Origin: Chitinophaga pinensis
GTDB taxonomy: Bacteria > Bacteroidota > Bacteroidia > Flavobacteriales_D > Crocinitomicaceae
Reading direction: 5' to 3'
Length of the DNA: 8,530 nucleotides
Assembly (NCBI GenBank): GCA_945870115.1
Contig: CAMBRH010000139.1
Location: 1-8,530, forward strand
How positions within the stretch are numbered: the first letter of the stretch is position 1; the number at the start of each line of letters is the position of its first letter. Position numbers and translations under genes: made by a program. The notes under the pieces are model-generated. The model saw nothing but the letters and a program-made list of their open reading frames with translations. It ran no database searches and was not told the origin of the DNA. Shown piece by piece: positions 6,439 through 8,530 of the stretch.

Positions 6439-6517
6439 GAGCCTTTTCCTGCTTTACGCTATAGTCTCGTTTGTTTTGAAAAAAAAACCAACGAGAGCTG
6501 CCGCTACTATCAGGGGC
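6439..6517. repeat. Long hairpin intergenic repeat
   Basis: The central stem TCTCGTT / AACGAGA (6465-6471 with 6490-6496) continues after one mismatch as GTTTT/AAAAC. It is flanked by GAGCCTTTTCCTG on the left and GCCGCTACTATCAGGGGC on the right, whose ends pair partly (CCTG with CAGG, GCC with GGC). I recall very similar left and right arms around variable stems in many Flavobacteriaceae intergenic regions. It carries no ORF and is probably a non-autonomous dispersed element; a copy count was not possible here. Confidence 0.6.
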
Positions 6518-6607
6518 ATAGATTTATGTTTTACTGACTATATTGTTAAAACAATTCTATTTTATTAAATGAATTAAAAAATAGCTTCATGGTATAAAGG
6601 TAGTATT

Positions 6608-6640
6608 ATGATGATAAACGAACTTTTTGATTAACATCAT
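6608..6640. repeat. Inverted repeat ATGATG / CATCAT upstream of dispersed repeat copy 2
   Basis: ATGATG (6608-6613) pairs with CATCAT (6635-6640); one A-A mismatch is followed by TAA/TTA, leaving a 13-nt loop. It abuts the first hairpin of the dispersed repeat at 6641 and has no counterpart before copy 1. It may be incidental. Confidence 0.4.
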
Positions 6641-6749
6641 GATGCCGGAGGTATCAAATATCTGTAACGACGGATGAAGTCCGTCGTAAAGACTTAAGAT
6701 TAATTAGTTTTTGGCGTGTGTTTTTGTTTAAAAACCATTACTAAAACCC
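6641..6749 (+). repeat. Dispersed two-hairpin repeat, copy 2
   Basis: Hairpin 1 is GATGCC-GGA-GGTATC (6641-6655). Hairpin 2 is an 8-bp stem ACGACGGA / TCCGTCGT with loop TGAAG (6667-6687). GTTTTTGGCGTG (6707-6718) and AAAAACCAT (6730-6738) follow. It aligns with 1001-1130, with no indel across the hairpins and a one-base indel before the GGCGTG block. It lacks the segment carrying the 13-mer in copy 1. It also contains AGACTTAAGAT (6690-6700), the exact reverse complement of a word repeated in the rRNA leader. Its location is between the divergent sigma factor and pfkA genes. Confidence 0.7.
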
Positions 6750-6800
6750 ATTTATATAAACCTCGCAGCTGCGAATACATACATTTACCTCACATTAATT

Positions 6801-6870
6801 TCCTTCGTGTCCTTTGTGAAATCTTTGTGCCTTCGTGTTTAAAAAGTAAGTAATTTTAGACACGCAAAGA
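6801..6870. repeat. CGTG-rich degenerate repeat with inverted arm
   Basis: CCTTCGTGT, CCTTTGTGA, CTTTGTGC and CTTCGTGTTTAA form a degenerate direct series at 6802-6842. The last unit can pair, with one wobble, with TTAGACACG at 6856-6864. Such CTTCGTG/CTTTGTG strings are, from memory, common intergenic repeats in this phylum. Just upstream, at 6763-6774, is a perfect 12-nt palindrome TCGCAGCTGCGA. Together with the other repeats listed, this accounts for much of the 612-bp gene-free stretch 6331-6942; no tRNA or other recognised RNA gene is visible there. Confidence 0.5.
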
Positions 6871-6913
6871 AAGAAACTTCACTGTAAAGCCATAATTTTC
6901 TATTTTAAATCCG

Positions 6914-6921
6914 TAAATTAG
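6914..6921 (+). promoter_or_regulatory. Possible pfkA -7 element TAAATTAG
   Basis: One mismatch to TAnnTTTG, followed by the CAC often seen after this box. It would place the transcript start about 15-18 nt before the pfkA ATG. No TTG is found at the -33 position, so support is weak. Confidence 0.35.
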
Positions 6922-6942
6922 CACAAATAAAATTTACTAAAT

Positions 6943-7920
6943 ATGAAAAAAATTGCTTTTTTAACTTCTGGCGGCGATAGCCCGGGAATGAATGCTTGTA
7001 TTCGAGCAATTGTTAAAACATGTCTTTTTCATCAAATTACACCTTTTGCAATTTACGATGGTTTTCAAGGAATGATTGAAAATCGAATTTCTGAAATGAA
7101 ATATGCAGATGTAAACAACATCGTTCAATTAGGAGGTACAATCATCGGAAGTTCGCGTAGTGAACAATTTATGCACAAGGAATTCAGAGATATTGCCGTT
7201 GCTAATTTGAAAAAACTGAATATTGATGGTTTAATTGTTATTGGAGGTGATGGTACGTTTACTGGAGCCACCATTCTTTCAAAAGAAATGAATATCCCAA
7301 TTATTGGTATTCCAGGTACAATTGATAATGATATTTTTGGTACAGATCACACCATTGGTTATGACACCGCACTTAATACGGTTATAAATTCGGTAGATAA
7401 AATTAGAGATACTGCAAACAGTCATCATAGAATTTTTTTCATTGAAGTGATGGGAAGACATTCTGGCTGCATAGCACTAAATGCTGCACTTGCGTCTGGT
7501 GCCGAATCTGTCCTTTTACCTGAACACATTACTGATATTGAAAAATTAGCTGTACAGATTGTTGATCAACACAAAGGTTTGCGAGCTAGTATTATTATTG
7601 TCGCTGAAGGGGATGATGAAGGTGGTTCTTTAGAAATTATAAAAAAAATTAAACCTTACTTAAGTGACTATGATTTAAAATCTACTGTTTTAGGTCATGT
7701 ACAGCGAGGTGGCAGTCCTTCAGCTTTTGATAGAATTCTGGCAACCAAAATGGGAGCATACTCCGTTGATCTTTTAAAAAATAAATTTTCTAATGTCATG
7801 ATTGGATCTAAAGGTGATAATTTGGAGACAATATTGATTGAAAACGGAATAAAATTCAAAAATCATGCTGTAAACAATGATAATTTAGATTTATTAAAAA
7901 AAATGTTAACCCTAAACTGA
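6943..7920 (+). CDS. pfkA: ATP-dependent 6-phosphofructokinase
   Basis: Phosphorylates fructose 6-phosphate to fructose 1,6-bisphosphate with ATP, the committed step of glycolysis, in the cytoplasm. The 325 residues match bacterial PfkA. The N-terminal phosphate-binding loop TSGGDSPGMNA lies at 8-18, then GGTIIGSSRS, then GGDGT (101-105). PGTIDND (124-130) carries the catalytic base Asp128, followed by VMGRHSG and, near the C-terminus, GHVQRGGSPSAFDR for substrate binding. Gly104 and Gly125 are the ATP-type residues; pyrophosphate-dependent enzymes have Asp and Lys there. The start is set by the family N-terminus (MKKIAFLTSGGDSPG). An A-rich leader replaces a Shine-Dalgarno sequence, as is usual in this phylum. 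It is transcribed alone; the next unit on the same strand is an rRNA operon. No strong terminator is visible after the stop, only an AT-only inverted repeat near 7950-7967. Confidence 0.97.
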   Translation: MKKIAFLTSGGDSPGMNACIRAIVKTCLFHQITPFAIYDGFQGMIENRISEMKYADVNNIVQLGGTIIGSSRSEQFMHKEFRDIAVANLKKLNIDGLIVIGGDGTFTGATILSKEMNIPIIGIPGTIDNDIFGTDHTIGYDTALNTVINSVDKIRDTANSHHRIFFIEVMGRHSGCIALNAALASGAESVLLPEHITDIEKLAVQIVDQHKGLRASIIIVAEGDDEGGSLEIIKKIKPYLSDYDLKSTVLGHVQRGGSPSAFDRILATKMGAYSVDLLKNKFSNVMIGSKGDNLETILIENGIKFKNHAVNNDNLDLLKKMLTLN

Positions 7921-7981
7921 TTGATTTTTAGTTATTTATTTCTTATGTTAATTTTTTATTAAAAAAACGTTGTTAATTTAC

Positions 7982-8011
7982 TTGCTAAAGTAAAAAGAGT
8001 GTGTATCTTTG
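7982..8011 (+). promoter_or_regulatory. rRNA operon promoter P1
   Basis: TTG (7982-7984), a 19-nt spacer and TATCTTTG (8004-8011), followed by CAC. Both boxes and the spacing match the Bacteroidota consensus. It lies about 450 bp before the 16S gene and is the first of three promoters in line. Confidence 0.75.
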
Positions 8012-8024
8012 CACTCGCAATTGA

Positions 8025-8036
8025 GAAAACGTTTTC
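8025..8036. promoter_or_regulatory. 12-nt palindrome GAAAACGTTTTC in the P1 leader
   Basis: A perfect palindrome with a central CG, placed about 10-20 nt after the expected P1 start. Its form resembles operators of LacI/GalR-family repressors. No such regulator is in the window, and in AT-rich DNA the match could be fortuitous. Confidence 0.3.
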
Positions 8037-8100
8037 AAAAGTCGAATGTTGAAAAGTAAAGTTTGAAATAAAAAAAGATTTAATTTTTGTTCGTAAAAGT

Positions 8101-8130
8101 TTGCGAGTTTAAAAAGTTTGTCTATCTTTG
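8101..8130 (+). promoter_or_regulatory. rRNA operon promoter P2
   Basis: TTG (8101-8103), a 19-nt spacer and TATCTTTG (8123-8130), with the same spacing as P1. The box is followed by CACCCCGC. Between the boxes it shares TAAAAAG and TGT with P1, suggesting the promoters arose by duplication. Confidence 0.8.
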
Positions 8131-8154
8131 CACCCCGCTAGCGAGCGAAACGCA
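8123..8154 (+). repeat. Duplicated promoter and initial transcribed segment, copy 1
   Basis: These 32 nt match 8249-8280 at 29 positions; the three differences are all transitions. The repeat covers the -7 box of P2 and the start of its transcript, including CGAGCGAAACGCA. The distance between copies is 126 bp. Confidence 0.8.
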
Positions 8155-8226
8155 GAAGAAAAGATTAACTGATTTTGACAAGTATTAAATGAAAGAAAAA
8201 AACTTTTAAATTATTTTCAAAAACAT

Positions 8227-8256
8227 TAGGAAGTTAAAAAAAGATGATTACCTTTG
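8227..8256 (+). promoter_or_regulatory. rRNA operon promoter P3
   Basis: TACCTTTG (8249-8256) fits TAnnTTTG and is followed by CAC, as in P1 and P2. At the same 19-nt distance upstream lies TAG instead of TTG, so the -33 box is weaker. Confidence 0.65.
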
Positions 8257-8280
8257 CACTCCGCTAACGAGCGAAACGCA
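8249..8280 (+). repeat. Duplicated promoter and initial transcribed segment, copy 2
   Basis: Second copy of the 32-nt segment at 8123-8154. The near identity continues past the -7 box into transcribed sequence, so transcripts from P2 and P3 would begin with almost the same 5' bases. Confidence 0.8.
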
Positions 8281-8304
8281 AAATAAAAAAGCTTGAAGTC
8301 TTTT

Positions 8305-8371
8305 ATCTTAAGTCTAAAAATCTTAAGTCTGATAACAAGTCTTATGTCTTAAGTGAAAAAATCTTAAGTCT
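8305..8371 (+). repeat. CTTAAG repeat cluster in rRNA leader
   Basis: ATCTTAAGTCT occurs three times exactly (8305-8315, 8320-8330, 8361-8371), with a degenerate fourth copy TCTTAAGT at 8347-8354. Each unit holds the self-complementary CTTAAG. The cluster lies between P3 and the boxA-like element, so every rRNA transcript would carry it. Confidence 0.75.
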
Positions 8372-8382
8372 ATAACAAAAGA

Positions 8383-8395
8383 AGTTCTTTGAAAA
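8383..8395 (+). promoter_or_regulatory. boxA-like antitermination element of rRNA leader
   Basis: AGTTCTTTGAAAA resembles the boxA sequence (E. coli TGCTCTTTAACA) bound by NusB/S10 in rRNA antitermination complexes. Its location about 65 nt before the 16S 5' end is as expected. Confidence 0.6.
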
Positions 8396-8460
8396 ATTGG
8401 GAAATAAGGAAACAAAGGAATGAATAAGCAGAATGGGCTACAACCAAATTCAAAGTTTTT

Positions 8461-8530
<70 letters not shown>

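Noticed and set aside
6590..6660. Possible tRNA or small RNA gene
   Set aside because: The inverted repeats do not form a cloverleaf and no T-arm GTTCRA signature was found.

Overview
The window looks like the chromosome of an AT-rich member of the Bacteroidota, most likely family Flavobacteriaceae. The evidence is the first 70 bases of a 16S rRNA gene with a flavobacterial 5' sequence, promoters of the TTG-N19-TAnnTTTG type used by the primary sigma factor of this phylum, and proteins (Acs, MurI, PfkA, an ECF-like sigma factor, TPR proteins) that read like flavobacterial homologues. No phage, plasmid, CRISPR, toxin-antitoxin or insertion-sequence gene is visible.

Layout, left to right. Positions 1-963 (+) are the C-terminal half of acetyl-CoA synthetase (acs). 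Positions 964-1154 hold a structured dispersed repeat and a probable near-leaderless promoter for murI. murI (glutamate racemase, 1155-1976, +) follows. Four minus-strand genes lie between 2182 and 6330 and appear to form two transcription units. The upstream unit is an ECF-like sigma factor (5761-6330) overlapping by 4 nt a one-pass membrane TPR protein (4757-5764). The downstream unit is a small coiled lipoprotein (4029-4571) overlapping by 4 nt a long exported TPR protein (2182-4032), with its own consensus promoter at 4593-4622. The membrane TPR gene ends early because of an apparent one-base frameshift in an A-run; 34 further residues completing its last TPR unit are readable in the adjacent frame down to 4662.

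Positions 6331-6942 form a 612-bp gene-free stretch packed with repeats: a heptanucleotide tandem array, a long hairpin element, a second copy of the dispersed repeat seen after acs, and a CGTG-rich inverted repeat. pfkA (ATP-type 6-phosphofructokinase, 6943-7920, +) follows. Positions 7921-8460 are the promoter and leader region of an rRNA operon, with three tandem promoters, a duplicated initially transcribed segment, a CTTAAG repeat cluster and a boxA-like antitermination signal. The 16S rRNA gene starts at about 8461 and runs off the window.

Functionally, acs, murI and pfkA are ordinary housekeeping genes for acetate activation, D-glutamate supply for peptidoglycan, and the committed step of glycolysis. 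The less ordinary parts are the sigma/membrane-TPR and lipoprotein/TPR modules, whose targets are unknown, and the dispersed repeat, whose two copies keep both stems paired although four base pairs have changed. That pattern suggests conserved structure at the DNA or RNA level.
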